Source of the DNA: Pseudomonadota bacterium
Lineage (GTDB): Bacteria > Pseudomonadota > Gammaproteobacteria > Pseudomonadales > Pseudohongiellaceae
Length of the DNA: 64,000 nucleotides
Direction: 5' to 3'
Assembly: GCA_027592275.1 (NCBI GenBank)
Contig: JAQCKF010000011.1
Span: 1-64,000, forward strand
The notes under the pieces were generated by a model. It worked only from the letters and a program-made list of their open reading frames with translations, did not search any database and was not told the DNA's origin. Shown here piece by piece: positions 24,537 through 33,832 of this stretch; the stretch's first letter is position 1; each line of letters begins with the position of its first letter. A program made the position numbers and the translations under genes.

Positions 24537-26411
24537 ATGATTCGTATTCGTTGCCTCTTATTAATTCTATCTTTACTGTCCCCGTTCGCAGCTGTCGCGC
24601 AGTCAAACTTCGATGTCTTCGAGGCGAGTATCAGCGAGATACAGAACGCACTCGACCAGGGCGAGATTAATTCTGTGCAATTGGTTGAGCAATATCTGGA
24701 TCGAATACAAGCCTATGATAAGCAAGGCCCAAAACTCAATAGCATAGTACGGGTAAATCCGCAGGCGCTGGCTCAAGCGCAAGCACTCGATGGGGAACGA
24801 GTGAGAACGGGTTCACGCGGCCCTCTGCATGGCGTGCCCATCGTAGTTAAGGACAACTACAACACTGATCACATGCCGACAACTGGAGGCTCTGTAGCGT
24901 TAGCGAATTTCATTCCCAGCGAGAATGCGGCGCAGGTGGATAAACTGCTGCGCGCAGGAGCCATCATTCTGGCGAAGACGAACTTGCATGAGTATGCCTA
25001 CGGGATCACGAGTATCGGTTCCTTAGTAGGACAGACACGTAATCCTTATGATCCCAGACGCGTTCCCGGCGGCTCGAGCGGTGGCACCGGTGCTGCCGTA
25101 GCGGCTAGTTTTGCGGCGGCTGGATTCGGCTCGGATACCTGTGGTTCGATTCGCATACCGTCCGCATTCAATAATTTAATTGGGCTGCGGCCCAGCAAGG
25201 GGCTTTCTAGCATCTACGGCATTCTTCCGCTTTCTCATACTCAAGACGTAGCGGGCCCGTTAGCGCGCAGTGCGCAAGACCTCGCTATTATTCTCGATAT
25301 TGTTTCCGGCTACGATTCCCGAGATGAGGCTACACAGATAATGAGAACAGCGGCTGTCCCAGCTTTTATGGATAGACTTTATTCTGCGAATCTGGGGGAT
25401 CTGCGCATAGGTAAACTACAGCAGTATTTCGAGGGTTCTGATAGCGCAGTGGGCGCAGCAATAGAAGACGCTCTCGATTGGTACGAGCAACAGGGTGTCG
25501 AGATTGTAAATATTGAGATACCCGACTTGGAGGATCTAATTAGACGCTCGGGATTAATCGGACACGAGTTTAAGCCGGACATAGATCAATATCTGGACAC
25601 GTTTTCTATGGACGACAGCTTGAATCTGAATTTCATTGTCAGCCAGGGTCTCTATCATGAGGCAGTCGATGGTGTGCTAAGTCGATCGAACGCATCGGAA
25701 CTCGACGAGCAGGCCTATAGCAGGGCGTTAGCTGTTAGATCCCAGCTGCGCGCTGCAATAGAGGCGGTGATGAGTGAGCAAGGTCTGAATGCGATCGCCT
25801 ACCCAACGATCAAGCGCACACAGGTCTTCACTGGCGACTCGCAGCCGGGTAGCAATTGCAGTCTTAGTGCGAACTCTGGTTTGCCAGCTCTCTCGATGCC
25901 TGTAGGGTTTACTAGCAATGGCTTGCCGGTGGGTTTGGAACTTTTGGGCGGGTTCTTACAAGATGCCGAACTGCTGGCTATCGCACAGACCTATGAATCG
26001 GCGATGAGCAGTAGGCGTGCTCCCTCAACAACTCCCGCTCTAGTGTCAGGGCTCGCGCCGGCTTCGCAGAGCTTTGAGCTTGTCTTCAGCCGAGGGTCGC
26101 TGCGGGTTGAGGCGCGCTTTGAATACAGCACAGTTACGAATCTATTTGAATTCCAAGTCAGTAAAGGGCAGGCGGGAGAGCGGGCACAAGGACAGGAAAT
26201 TACAGCGGTTACGTTGGTAGTTGATTCGAATGGAGACGGCGAGCTCAATGAACCGATTGTCCTCAACTTGCTGCCACCGGATGCAGACGCGGCCACTGGT
26301 AGTCATTATATGTCTTCCGAGTTTCGACTGGCTGTCGAAGAAAAGCGTCTCTACCTGAAGGTTTTTGGCGTATCGTTGCCTAGCGCAGGAGCGGTGCAAC
26401 TGCTAGAGTAG
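24537..26411 (+). CDS. Secreted amidase-signature hydrolase with extra C-terminal domain
   Basis: Amidase-signature (AS) enzyme of about 624 residues. Signal peptide ends at FAAVAQS (about 24). The Ser-cisSer-Lys triad is visible: Lys in VPIVVKDNYN (near 105), cis-Ser in GGSSGGTGAA (near 180) and the nucleophile Ser in GSDTCGSIRIPS (near 203). The AS domain ends near residue 500. The last ~115 residues are a strand-rich region with DSNGDGELNEP, possibly a small calcium-binding-like loop, absent from ordinary amidases. Starts at ATG 24537 or GTG 24528; no clear ribosome site. Substrate unknown; periplasmic or extracellular. Confidence 0.9.
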   Translation: MIRIRCLLLILSLLSPFAAVAQSNFDVFEASISEIQNALDQGEINSVQLVEQYLDRIQAYDKQGPKLNSIVRVNPQALAQAQALDGERVRTGSRGPLHGVPIVVKDNYNTDHMPTTGGSVALANFIPSENAAQVDKLLRAGAIILAKTNLHEYAYGITSIGSLVGQTRNPYDPRRVPGGSSGGTGAAVAASFAAAGFGSDTCGSIRIPSAFNNLIGLRPSKGLSSIYGILPLSHTQDVAGPLARSAQDLAIILDIVSGYDSRDEATQIMRTAAVPAFMDRLYSANLGDLRIGKLQQYFEGSDSAVGAAIEDALDWYEQQGVEIVNIEIPDLEDLIRRSGLIGHEFKPDIDQYLDTFSMDDSLNLNFIVSQGLYHEAVDGVLSRSNASELDEQAYSRALAVRSQLRAAIEAVMSEQGLNAIAYPTIKRTQVFTGDSQPGSNCSLSANSGLPALSMPVGFTSNGLPVGLELLGGFLQDAELLAIAQTYESAMSSRRAPSTTPALVSGLAPASQSFELVFSRGSLRVEARFEYSTVTNLFEFQVSKGQAGERAQGQEITAVTLVVDSNGDGELNEPIVLNLLPPDADAATGSHYMSSEFRLAVEEKRLYLKVFGVSLPSAGAVQLLE

Positions 26412-26458
26412 CTAGAAATAAGTGTTAATGTTCTATATTAAAACATCGAGGCCACGCT

Positions 26459-27865
26459 ATGAATCCCAACATCAGATTGAGAACGAGTGTTCAGCTCTTC
26501 AGCCTATTCACATTGTTCTGCTCCAGTATTCTCTCCGCACAAGATGTACAACTGGATTTCGACTACTTCAAGAACGAAGTGCAACCGATCTTCCTCTCCA
26601 AGCGTGAAGGCAATGTTCGCTGCATTCAGTGTCATACGCGCAGTAGTGGTTTTAGAATACAGCCCCTCGAAGACCACCAACTATTTTGGACTGACGAGCA
26701 GTCGCGAATGAATTTTGATTCGGCCAGTAGTTTTAGTCTAGCTGGTGAAGATCCGCTGCGAAGCCGGTTTCTAACCCACCCCCTGGCCTCTGATGCAGGT
26801 GGCGACCCCTTTCATGGCGGTGGCAAACACTTTGATAGTCAGTTCGACCCCGAATGGCGCATCATGGCCGACTGGGTAGCTGGAGCTAAAACAAGGCGTG
26901 AGCCTTCCAGTGTCGCAATTCGGATTATTCAAACGAATGCGGCAGGAGATGATTCCACTATTATCGACCCTCAGACCAACCTAGTGGTTGGTCATATATC
27001 TGATATAGAAATTCCCCACGGTGTGGTCGGTGCACCCGATGGCTCGCAGATCTATATCACGAATGAAGTTATGCACTCTCTGGATATAGTAGATGCTAGA
27101 ACTCTGCGGGTTAAGAGACGCATTCCACTTAGCGGTAGGCCGAACAATTTGGGTGTAACCAGCGACGGCAGCAAAGTCTACGTGGCAATCATGGAGATGC
27201 CGGGCTCAGTGGATATTATCGATGTGGCCAGCATGACGAACGTGAAGACACTGCCCGTGAATGGCGCCATTCACAACGTCTACGTGACGCCAGATAGCCG
27301 TTACGCCGTAGCCGGTTCGATTCAAACCAGTACCATCAACGTCATCGACACCAGCACGGATGAATTGGTTTGGGAGCTAGAGATGAGCTCTGGAATCCGG
27401 CCTATGACGTTCGATACGAACGCCGATGGTTCAACCAAGAATATATTTGTGCAGCTATCTGGTTTTCACGGCTTCGCGGTCGTCGATTTCGCGAGTAGGA
27501 AGGAGGTTGCGCGCGTAGAGCATCCCGCAGTGCCGGGAGAGGAGGCTCATCTGGATGGTTTGCAGGGTGCGCCTGCACATGGCTTGGCGGTATCCCCAGA
27601 CGGCACGATGCTCTGGTCGACAAGCAAGGTTTATAGTCACGTCTATATCCATTCCCTACCTGATCTGGAAGAGATTGGGCGCGTTTTCGTAGGTCAGCAC
27701 CCAGAGTGGATTACATTCACGCCCGATGGAAAACGGGCGTATATCGGTGCTGCGGGTGACAATGTTACCTACGCCGTGGATGCTATTAAAATGGAAGCCA
27801 TCGCAAAGATCCCCGTGGGGCAGGTGCCCAAGCGCGTCGCTATGGTGCGCATGGCGGTGGATTGA
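26459..27865 (+). CDS. Secreted c-heme protein with YVTN beta-propeller
   Basis: A 468-residue exported protein. Signal peptide ends near ILSAQD (about residue 24). A single CIQCH heme-binding motif (Cys55) lies in an N-terminal cytochrome-like segment of about 120 residues. From ~150 on, seven-bladed propeller repeats of the YVTN type follow, for example YITNEVMHSLDIVDARTLRV, KVYVAIMEMPGSVDIIDV and RAYIGAAGDNVTYAVDA. Such fusions occur in periplasmic electron-transfer or ligand-binding proteins; no specific role can be assigned. It starts 47 bp after the amidase, so the two may be cotranscribed. Confidence 0.85.
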   Translation: MNPNIRLRTSVQLFSLFTLFCSSILSAQDVQLDFDYFKNEVQPIFLSKREGNVRCIQCHTRSSGFRIQPLEDHQLFWTDEQSRMNFDSASSFSLAGEDPLRSRFLTHPLASDAGGDPFHGGGKHFDSQFDPEWRIMADWVAGAKTRREPSSVAIRIIQTNAAGDDSTIIDPQTNLVVGHISDIEIPHGVVGAPDGSQIYITNEVMHSLDIVDARTLRVKRRIPLSGRPNNLGVTSDGSKVYVAIMEMPGSVDIIDVASMTNVKTLPVNGAIHNVYVTPDSRYAVAGSIQTSTINVIDTSTDELVWELEMSSGIRPMTFDTNADGSTKNIFVQLSGFHGFAVVDFASRKEVARVEHPAVPGEEAHLDGLQGAPAHGLAVSPDGTMLWSTSKVYSHVYIHSLPDLEEIGRVFVGQHPEWITFTPDGKRAYIGAAGDNVTYAVDAIKMEAIAKIPVGQVPKRVAMVRMAVD

Positions 27866-27894
27866 TCTATCTAGAGAAGTAGCTAGCAAGGCAG

Positions 27895-28936
27895 CTAGGG
27901 AAGAACGAGTGTGATCGCGATGTCGTAGCTGCCAGATTCACTAGGATCGAAACTAGTTACGCCTAGCCAGTAAGTTCCTGCCTGGATGCTGCGATTGATT
28001 CTCGCGTTGTTGCCCGACCCAGAATTGTCGTCGGTAAAGGTGAAGCTGGGCAGTGCTGCCTGCGTTGCGGAAACTCTAACAAGATAGAGAAACGGGTCGA
28101 AGGACTGTGAATCGAGCTGAATATCTATCGTTGAATCATTCTCGAAGGTGTATTGGTACAGATCGAGTGACTTCCCATCTAGTTGATTGTCGCTGCTGCC
28201 TAGAGTGCCGCTGAGATTGTTGCTAGAGCTAGATCCTGAGATGGTCGCGTTGTCTGGAGACACGAGGGTAACGCGTAACGCCGTAGATGTTCGCAAGAGT
28301 AATCTCTTGCGCCACCTCGGTTGCCCCGTAGATAAAAGTTATGCCAGCGATGTCGTCGCTCTGCAATGAGTCTGCGTCAGATACGAATGCGCGCATGATC
28401 GCGGCATTCGCGTTCGAGTGGTTGAGCCCTAATGCATGTCCTAGCTCATGCAGAGCTACGCGTTCAAATTCGCTAGTTCCATCGAAGCGCAACGATCCGC
28501 TATAAACATCCCAAGCCTCAGCGCTGTTGAACACGATATCGGCATCAGTGATGAGGAAGCCACCGGTACATTGCGGGTTTTGGCAGCTACCGGCACTAAG
28601 CGTAACCGCCAAAGTGCTTTCGCCGAACTCACTGCCACAAACAGACGCGCTAAAATCGATACCAGTCGAGCCGTCACCGAATAGCCCTTGCTCGCGATCT
28701 ATGCAGGGGTCGAGGTAGTCATCAACTGCCACAAATTCAAAGGAACTGACATCGCTCCAAGCAGACATCGATCGTTTGAAGGCATCGTTCCATGTTCCAC
28801 CGGTTGGAGAGCTTCCGCTAATACCGACATGAAAGACAGCCTGTCCGTTTTCCCAGAAATTCTCTGAAACCTCGAACGCGTGACTAGAATTGATACTAAG
28901 AAGAGTGATTAGCAGTAGGGCGGAGATTCTCAACAA
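27895..28936 (-). pseudogene. Matrixin-like metalloprotease with PPC domain, frameshifted
   Basis: Frame 1 (28229-28936, TTG start preceded by AGGGAA) encodes a signal peptide ending SSHAFE and a zinc protease domain with HELGHALGLNHS (HExxHxxGxxH, near residue 163). Frame 2 (27895-28296) encodes a bacterial pre-peptidase C-terminal (PPC) domain with DLYQYTFENDSTIDIQLDS and GTYWLGVTSFDP. The frames overlap at 28229-28296, and the shift falls near 28285-28310, just after the protease domain. One added or lost base would fuse them to a normal secreted protease of about 345 residues. No slippery heptamer is seen, so I infer a mutation or a sequencing error. Confidence 0.8.
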
Positions 28937-28944
28937 CTAATTCC

Positions 28945-29595
28945 CTAGTTCGCTAACAGATCGGCAATACGTGACTTGAATTGCTCAACAGTCAGAGCGC
29001 GTTCGACCATGATCGAACTGGTTTGGGTCATGACGCCGGCCGCGATATCGGTGTTGCCTTCCGCAATCGATAGTGGCTTCTTGATGCTGCTAGGTATAGA
29101 CGATACTGCCTCAACATCAAGCACTGGCTGATTGCCAGCGGTACTGACCCTGCGCGTACCGTTATCATCTACGATGATGAAATGTCCCTGTGACCAACCG
29201 ATGAGGGGATTGATTAGATCTCGAGACATGGACTCGACGAAATAGATTCCCTGTTCATTCATCTCTGGAACACGCATGCCGCTGACTTGTACAATCTGGC
29301 CATTGAATGCGCCGCCCATGAATTTGAGTTCTACCGATTCACCGGAATAGTCCCCCTTAATGATGTCGTTGATTTGAAAGGTGACATAGGTGCTGATGAT
29401 GCCGCTGTTACTATCTTGGCGCGTCTCGCTATTTATCACAGAGCCTTCGAAAACGAATTCCGCGTCGGCTGCGACCTTGTCTATATCCATTCCGAGGATC
29501 GTAGTCGCAGATGCAAAAGAAAAAGCGAACAGACATAGGGAGCAAGTAAGAACGGTTACGAGGCGTTTCGCGTGCGTATTGAGAAATGCGTTCAT
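28945..29595 (-). CDS. Secreted protein of unknown function next to matrixin protease
   Basis: About 216 residues, not recognised. The start at 29595 is set by AGAGGGAA just upstream and gives a clear signal peptide (MNAFLNTHAKRLVTVLTCSL onward, ending SFASA). The upstream extension of the frame to 29742 has no ribosome site. The mature part looks like an OB- or beta-sandwich-like domain (FEGSVINSETRQDSNSGIIS, DIIKGDYSGESVELKFMGGA). It ends 8 bp before the protease TTG start, so the two are almost certainly cotranslated. A role as protease partner or inhibitor is only a guess. Confidence 0.7.
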   Translation of the reverse strand: MNAFLNTHAKRLVTVLTCSLCLFAFSFASATTILGMDIDKVAADAEFVFEGSVINSETRQDSNSGIISTYVTFQINDIIKGDYSGESVELKFMGGAFNGQIVQVSGMRVPEMNEQGIYFVESMSRDLINPLIGWSQGHFIIVDDNGTRRVSTAGNQPVLDVEAVSSIPSSIKKPLSIAEGNTDIAAGVMTQTSSIMVERALTVEQFKSRIADLLAN

Positions 29596-30018
29596 GAGAT
29601 TCCCTCTAGTAGAAGCTGGGCTGGAAAACAGTAAAGGGGGTGAAAGTGTCATATTCAACATTCCTTGTGGGGCCGGTCGCCGGTGGCTATGCCGAGTCCA
29701 AGAATTCCGAATTGAAGAATTATAGTGTAGAGATACTATCAAAGACAGGCGGCAGTCCTAGTTTATTCCCGTGAGTCTGACTTTCCTTGAAGTCTGTCTC
29801 AGAACGATCAAATTACTCTCATTTCGACAACTGGCCTTTGAGTTTGTTCAATTTACTCCATTACTAACGCACGAATGCTCTTTTCGATGACAAAACACGG
29901 CAAAGTCTGGGAAAACATAGGCAGTTAATGATGCCGTAGAAGGCCGTATAGTGGGGATCATGCTGGTATCACGCGCTAGCCGGTAGTATCCTCAGGTCTT
30001 CATTAAAAACAATAAATT
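29596..30018. other. Intergenic region between secreted-protein gene and sulP
   Basis: About 420 bp. A possible -10 TATAGT lies at 29947-29952 without a good -35. No gene, repeat or terminator is evident. Confidence 0.45.
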
Positions 30019-32202
30019 ATGCAGATGCAGTCTAGTCATATAGCCAATATTATCTCAGGCGCTCTAATTGCACTGGTCAACATCTCTGTGGCTGTGTCAG
30101 TAGCGGCGTTGTTATTTGCCTAGACAGATCAGCGACTTATGGTGCCGGGTATCGCTATATTGCTGATCGGTACGTTGGTGACTGGCTTAGGCGGCACGCT
30201 GTTTAGTGGCTATAAAGCTGTCGTTTGCTCCCCTCGCAATGGCCTCATTCCAGTATTTGCGGTAATTGTTAGCAGTATCTATGTCAGCTTCGGCTCCGAA
30301 TATTCGATCGGGGCGGAGGCCACAATCATCGTCGCCATAATGGTTACGACGACTTTTGCAGGCCTATTCCTGTTGCTCTTAGGCCGCCTCAAGCTCGGAA
30401 ATCTAGTTCGTTACATTCCCTACCCGGTCACCGGAGGATTTTTTGCTGGCATTGGCTACATCTTCATACAGGGTGGTCTCACTGTAGCCAGTGGTCGCGA
30501 CGCCGAACTAAGCTCTATTACTGACCCCAAATTCATTCAACTGGTGACGCCTGCCGTCGTGCTAGCGCTCTGTCTAATCATCGGCAAGATGTTCCGTGAC
30601 AACCGTCTCTCGGTGCCAGGTATCTTGTTGTTGTCAGTGCTCTTGTTCTATGGGGTGCTGGCGATGGGTGGAATCAGCCGCGAACAGGCTGCTGAGAATG
30701 GCCTCCTACCTATCATCGAATCCGCAGGCACGCTGGTCCCGGTTTTCCATTGGGAGTATCTGCAGGAAGTGAAATGGATAGCTATTTGGGAGCAACTCGG
30801 CGGCATCGTAGTTGTGGCACTGCTGTGTTCTATGATGCTCTTGCTCGATGTTTCTGGTATCGAGCTCCTTGCTAAGCAAGATTTGAATCCCGACCATGAA
30901 CTAGAAGTTATGGGTTATACCAATGTGGTGAATGGGATGCTAGGCGGCTTTCCTGGTGTGCATGATGCATCGGATACCGCATTAGTGGATAGGCTAGGCG
31001 GCAAAGATAGGCTCATGGGCATCGTCAATTCTCTCTTGGTAGCAGCCGCAATTCTAGCGGGCACCGAGTTTATGGAATTGGTGCCAACATTTCTTCTCGG
31101 TGGATTGCTTATCTACGTTGGTTTGGAATTTCTTATCGACTGGGTGTGGAAGGCGCGAGATGAATTACCTCTATCTGACTATGTCGTAGTCATACTTATC
31201 CTCGTCGTCATTATCTTCTCCGATATCCTGCAGGGAGTGACGTTCGGATTTTTCGTTGCCATTATTTTGTTCGTCGTGAACTACTCGCAACTCAGCGTGA
31301 TTAAAATCGAAACCAATGGTAGCGACCATGCTAGTAATGTCGATCGTGATCTTGAAACGCGAGAGTTACTGAATAAAGAGGGACACCGTGTACTTATCAT
31401 GGTGCTCCAGGGATTCATTTTCTTCGGCACGGCAGATAAATTGATTACGTCCATCCGTAATAGAATAATGGAGCTAGACGGTAGTAAATTCGACTTCCTC
31501 GTACTGGACTTTCATCACGTCAGTCAGCTAGACACCTCCGCGATCGTAACCTTCTCCAAGCTAGCGCAGCTTAGTGATCGGATTGGTTTTCATACCGTAA
31601 TTAGCAGCGCCGACGAGAAGTCGATCAAGCAATTGGTTAAGCATGGTTTCTTTACCTTTGGCGATCAACGACTGGAAAGACACTACAAAGAACAACTGGA
31701 TACGGCGGTCGATTGGTGTGAGCGACGCATACTTCAAGATTTAAACTTGAACGACGAAGAGCAAAACCTAGACATGCACGACGTTCTCGGCCGCATCGCT
31801 TATGAAGAGGCAGATGTCAAATTGTTGTCCGACTTCTTCGTCGTCGAGAACAGAACGGCGGGCGAATACTTATTTAAAGAAGGCGATAAAGGGGAGAGTC
31901 TGTATTTTGTCGGCTCGGGCACCGTGGTAGTTGTTCTTAAGATTCCTCGACAGGCGGAGCGAATATTACGCAAGTACAAGGCCGGTGCAATCTTGGGTGA
32001 GACGGCTATCTATACTGGCGAGAATCGAACAGCCAGTGTGCGCATCGAAAGCGATGCTCGCCTGTTTAGATTGGATAAAGAGAAGTTGGAGGAGATGTCA
32101 CGAAGATTTCCTGCATCCACAGCGGCGCTGCATACCTACATCGTAAAAGTCTTGTCTGAGCGACTCGGACGAGCAAACAGAAACTTGAGTCGCTACATCT
32201 AA
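30019..32202 (+). pseudogene. SulP anion transporter-STAS-cNMP fusion, interrupted by in-frame TAG
   Basis: From ATG 30019 the frame encodes the first SulP membrane segment (IISGALIALVNISVAVSVAA), meets TAG at 30121-30123, and continues in the same frame for the rest of the protein. Without the stop it would be 727 residues: SulP transporter core (VRYIPYPVTGGFFAGIGYIF, AMGGISREQA), a STAS domain (LDFHHVSQLDTSAIVTFSK) and a C-terminal cyclic-nucleotide-binding domain (GEYLFKEGDKGESLYFVGSG, GAILGETAIYTGENRTAS). Restart at 30139 would lose the first helix. A CAG-to-TAG change is the simplest cause; sequence error is possible. Confidence 0.8.
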
Positions 32203-32203
32203 A

Positions 32204-32277
32204 GAGCCTCTGTCCAGATTATAGCTACTCTGGGGCTTTAGGCCCCTTCGGGCGGTGTCTCGCGCGCACAGAGGCTC
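32204..32277. repeat. Long-range inverted repeat between convergent genes
   Basis: GAGCCTCTGT (32204-32213) pairs with ACAGAGGCTC (32268-32277), and an inner hairpin GGGGC-TTTAG-GCCCC lies around 32232-32245. It sits between the sulP stop and the stop of the minus-strand gene at 32284, so a bidirectional terminator role is plausible although no T-run follows. Confidence 0.6.
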
Positions 32278-32283
32278 CTAAGC

Positions 32284-32697
32284 TTACTCAACTGGTCTCA
32301 ATACCACCGGTACCATCTCACTTCCTTGAAACCAATTTGCGTCTATACGCAGCAATTTTTCACCCGCCTCGTCGAATCGCAGGGTGCCGGTGAACTCAAC
32401 ATCTAGTCTGCCAATCACTACCGTGAGCGAGCGGCCATTGAGCCTCACTCTGTCCGCCGGCATGCCATAGACGCCTAATCCATCGCTGATAATGCTGGCG
32501 GAGTATTCACCATCTGCCATGGAGAAATTGAAGATAAGACCTAGATCATCTTCACCGATAACCAATGGTCCACCCCAAGAGCCGATAAGTGGAGGGCTAC
32601 TGGTATCCGCTGCGAGGGCAGCAGCCCAGTGCAAGCTCAGCAGAAGGCCTATAAGGGGAAAAGAGAGTAGGCGCGTGATGTTGGTAGCAGTTTTCAT
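32284..32697 (-). CDS. Small secreted protein of unknown function
   Basis: About 137 residues starting at ATG 32697 (MKTATNITRLLSFPLIG), with a signal peptide ending AALAAD. The mature part is strand-rich (IGSWGGPLVIGEDDLGLIFN, YSASIISDGLGVYGMPADRV) and ends VPVVLRPVE; the pattern is like small beta-barrel proteins of the lipocalin/DUF type, but I do not recognise the family. The frame extends upstream to 32763, overlapping the end of the methyltransferase gene; the internal Met gives the better signal peptide. Confidence 0.6.
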   Translation of the reverse strand: MKTATNITRLLSFPLIGLLLSLHWAAALAADTSSPPLIGSWGGPLVIGEDDLGLIFNFSMADGEYSASIISDGLGVYGMPADRVRLNGRSLTVVIGRLDVEFTGTLRFDEAGEKLLRIDANWFQGSEMVPVVLRPVE

Positions 32698-32741
32698 AGG
32701 ATGGATGTTAAGCCGCAAGCTGCCTCGGTGCAAGTTGATAA

Positions 32742-33731
32742 CTAGTAAGTCGGGGGTGACCATTTATGACTGATAAGCCAAGTCTGATGAATCTTCTTCT
32801 GCCGCTGGAAATCCTTACCGAGGCTGGATTTGGTGTAGTCACGAATCTCGAACTTCTTTAGGCTTTCGCTGTCTAGTTTAAAGTTGAGCTTGTTGGTGGA
32901 GAAAATTAATAGGCCGTCTCTCTCTAGCTTGTTCATGGCATTGCGGATGAGCGAGCCATGATCCTTCTCAATATCCAAAACATTGCTACTGCTCTTCGAG
33001 TTTGAAAAAGTAGGCGGGTCGAGGAATATCAAATCAAATTTTTCATATTTCGAGCTGAGATAGTCGATGCAATCGGCCTTCTTCAGGCGATGGTTTTTTC
33101 CACCTATCTTATTCAGAAGAAAATTCCGTCGTGCCCAATCGAGGTAGGTGTTGGAGAGGTCGATGCTCAATGTGGAAGTGGCACCACCTAGAGCGGCCTG
33201 CACGCTAGCGCTCGCGGTATAACAGAATAAATTCAGAAAACTTTTCCCTTTGGCATTCTCGCGAATGAATTGGCGTATAGGTCGATGATCCAAAAATAAC
33301 CCGGTATCCAGATAGTCTTTCAAATTTATCCAAAGTCGTGCAGGACCCTCATTCACGACAAAGAATGATTTGCTCTGGTCTTGAGCCTCATACTGCTGTG
33401 TGCCGCGCTGACGTTCGCGGGACTTCAGCATAATATTTTCACGCGCCAGTCCGAAGACTTCTTGAACAGCCGCTATCGCCTGCTCTCGTCTCGCGCTCAC
33501 TTTTGACTCGTCGATCTCCGAGGGGGCCTGGTACTCCGCCATCTGCACGTACTCGCCATAACAATCGATAGCGAACGCATATTCCGGCAGATCGCGATCG
33601 TATACACGATAGCACTCAATGTTCTGCTGTCTTGCCCACTTTCCTAGTAGGCGCTGATTCTTGCGAAGGCGATTTATAAGCATCGCCACGCCTTCGTCCT
33701 GCATTGAGTTTTCGTCGATATCGGAATTCAT
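32742..33731 (-). CDS. Class I SAM methyltransferase, RlmK-like (23S rRNA m7G2069)
   Basis: A 329-residue protein that matches only the C-terminal half of gammaproteobacterial RlmKL. It begins with the substrate segment LRKNQRLLGKWARQQNIECY and YRVYDRDLPEYAFAIDCYGE, then GLFLDHRPIRQF, the SAM motif FLNLFCYTASASVQAALGGA, and the catalytic-site motif IFLDPPTFSNSK. The N-terminal THUMP-RlmL half is absent and the upstream DNA is only a short intergenic stretch. I infer a stand-alone RlmK. Start may instead be at an internal Met (33683), where AAGG lies nearby. Confidence 0.82.
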   Translation of the reverse strand: MNSDIDENSMQDEGVAMLINRLRKNQRLLGKWARQQNIECYRVYDRDLPEYAFAIDCYGEYVQMAEYQAPSEIDESKVSARREQAIAAVQEVFGLARENIMLKSRERQRGTQQYEAQDQSKSFFVVNEGPARLWINLKDYLDTGLFLDHRPIRQFIRENAKGKSFLNLFCYTASASVQAALGGATSTLSIDLSNTYLDWARRNFLLNKIGGKNHRLKKADCIDYLSSKYEKFDLIFLDPPTFSNSKSSSNVLDIEKDHGSLIRNAMNKLERDGLLIFSTNKLNFKLDSESLKKFEIRDYTKSSLGKDFQRQKKIHQTWLISHKWSPPTY

Positions 33732-33832
33732 GGAAAGATTGAGCAGCCTATTGTTTGCCCACGCGTGTTGACGTGGCAGAATATGAGATTCACATGATAC
33801 GCGAGTTAATCGGCAACAATAGAATAAAAATT

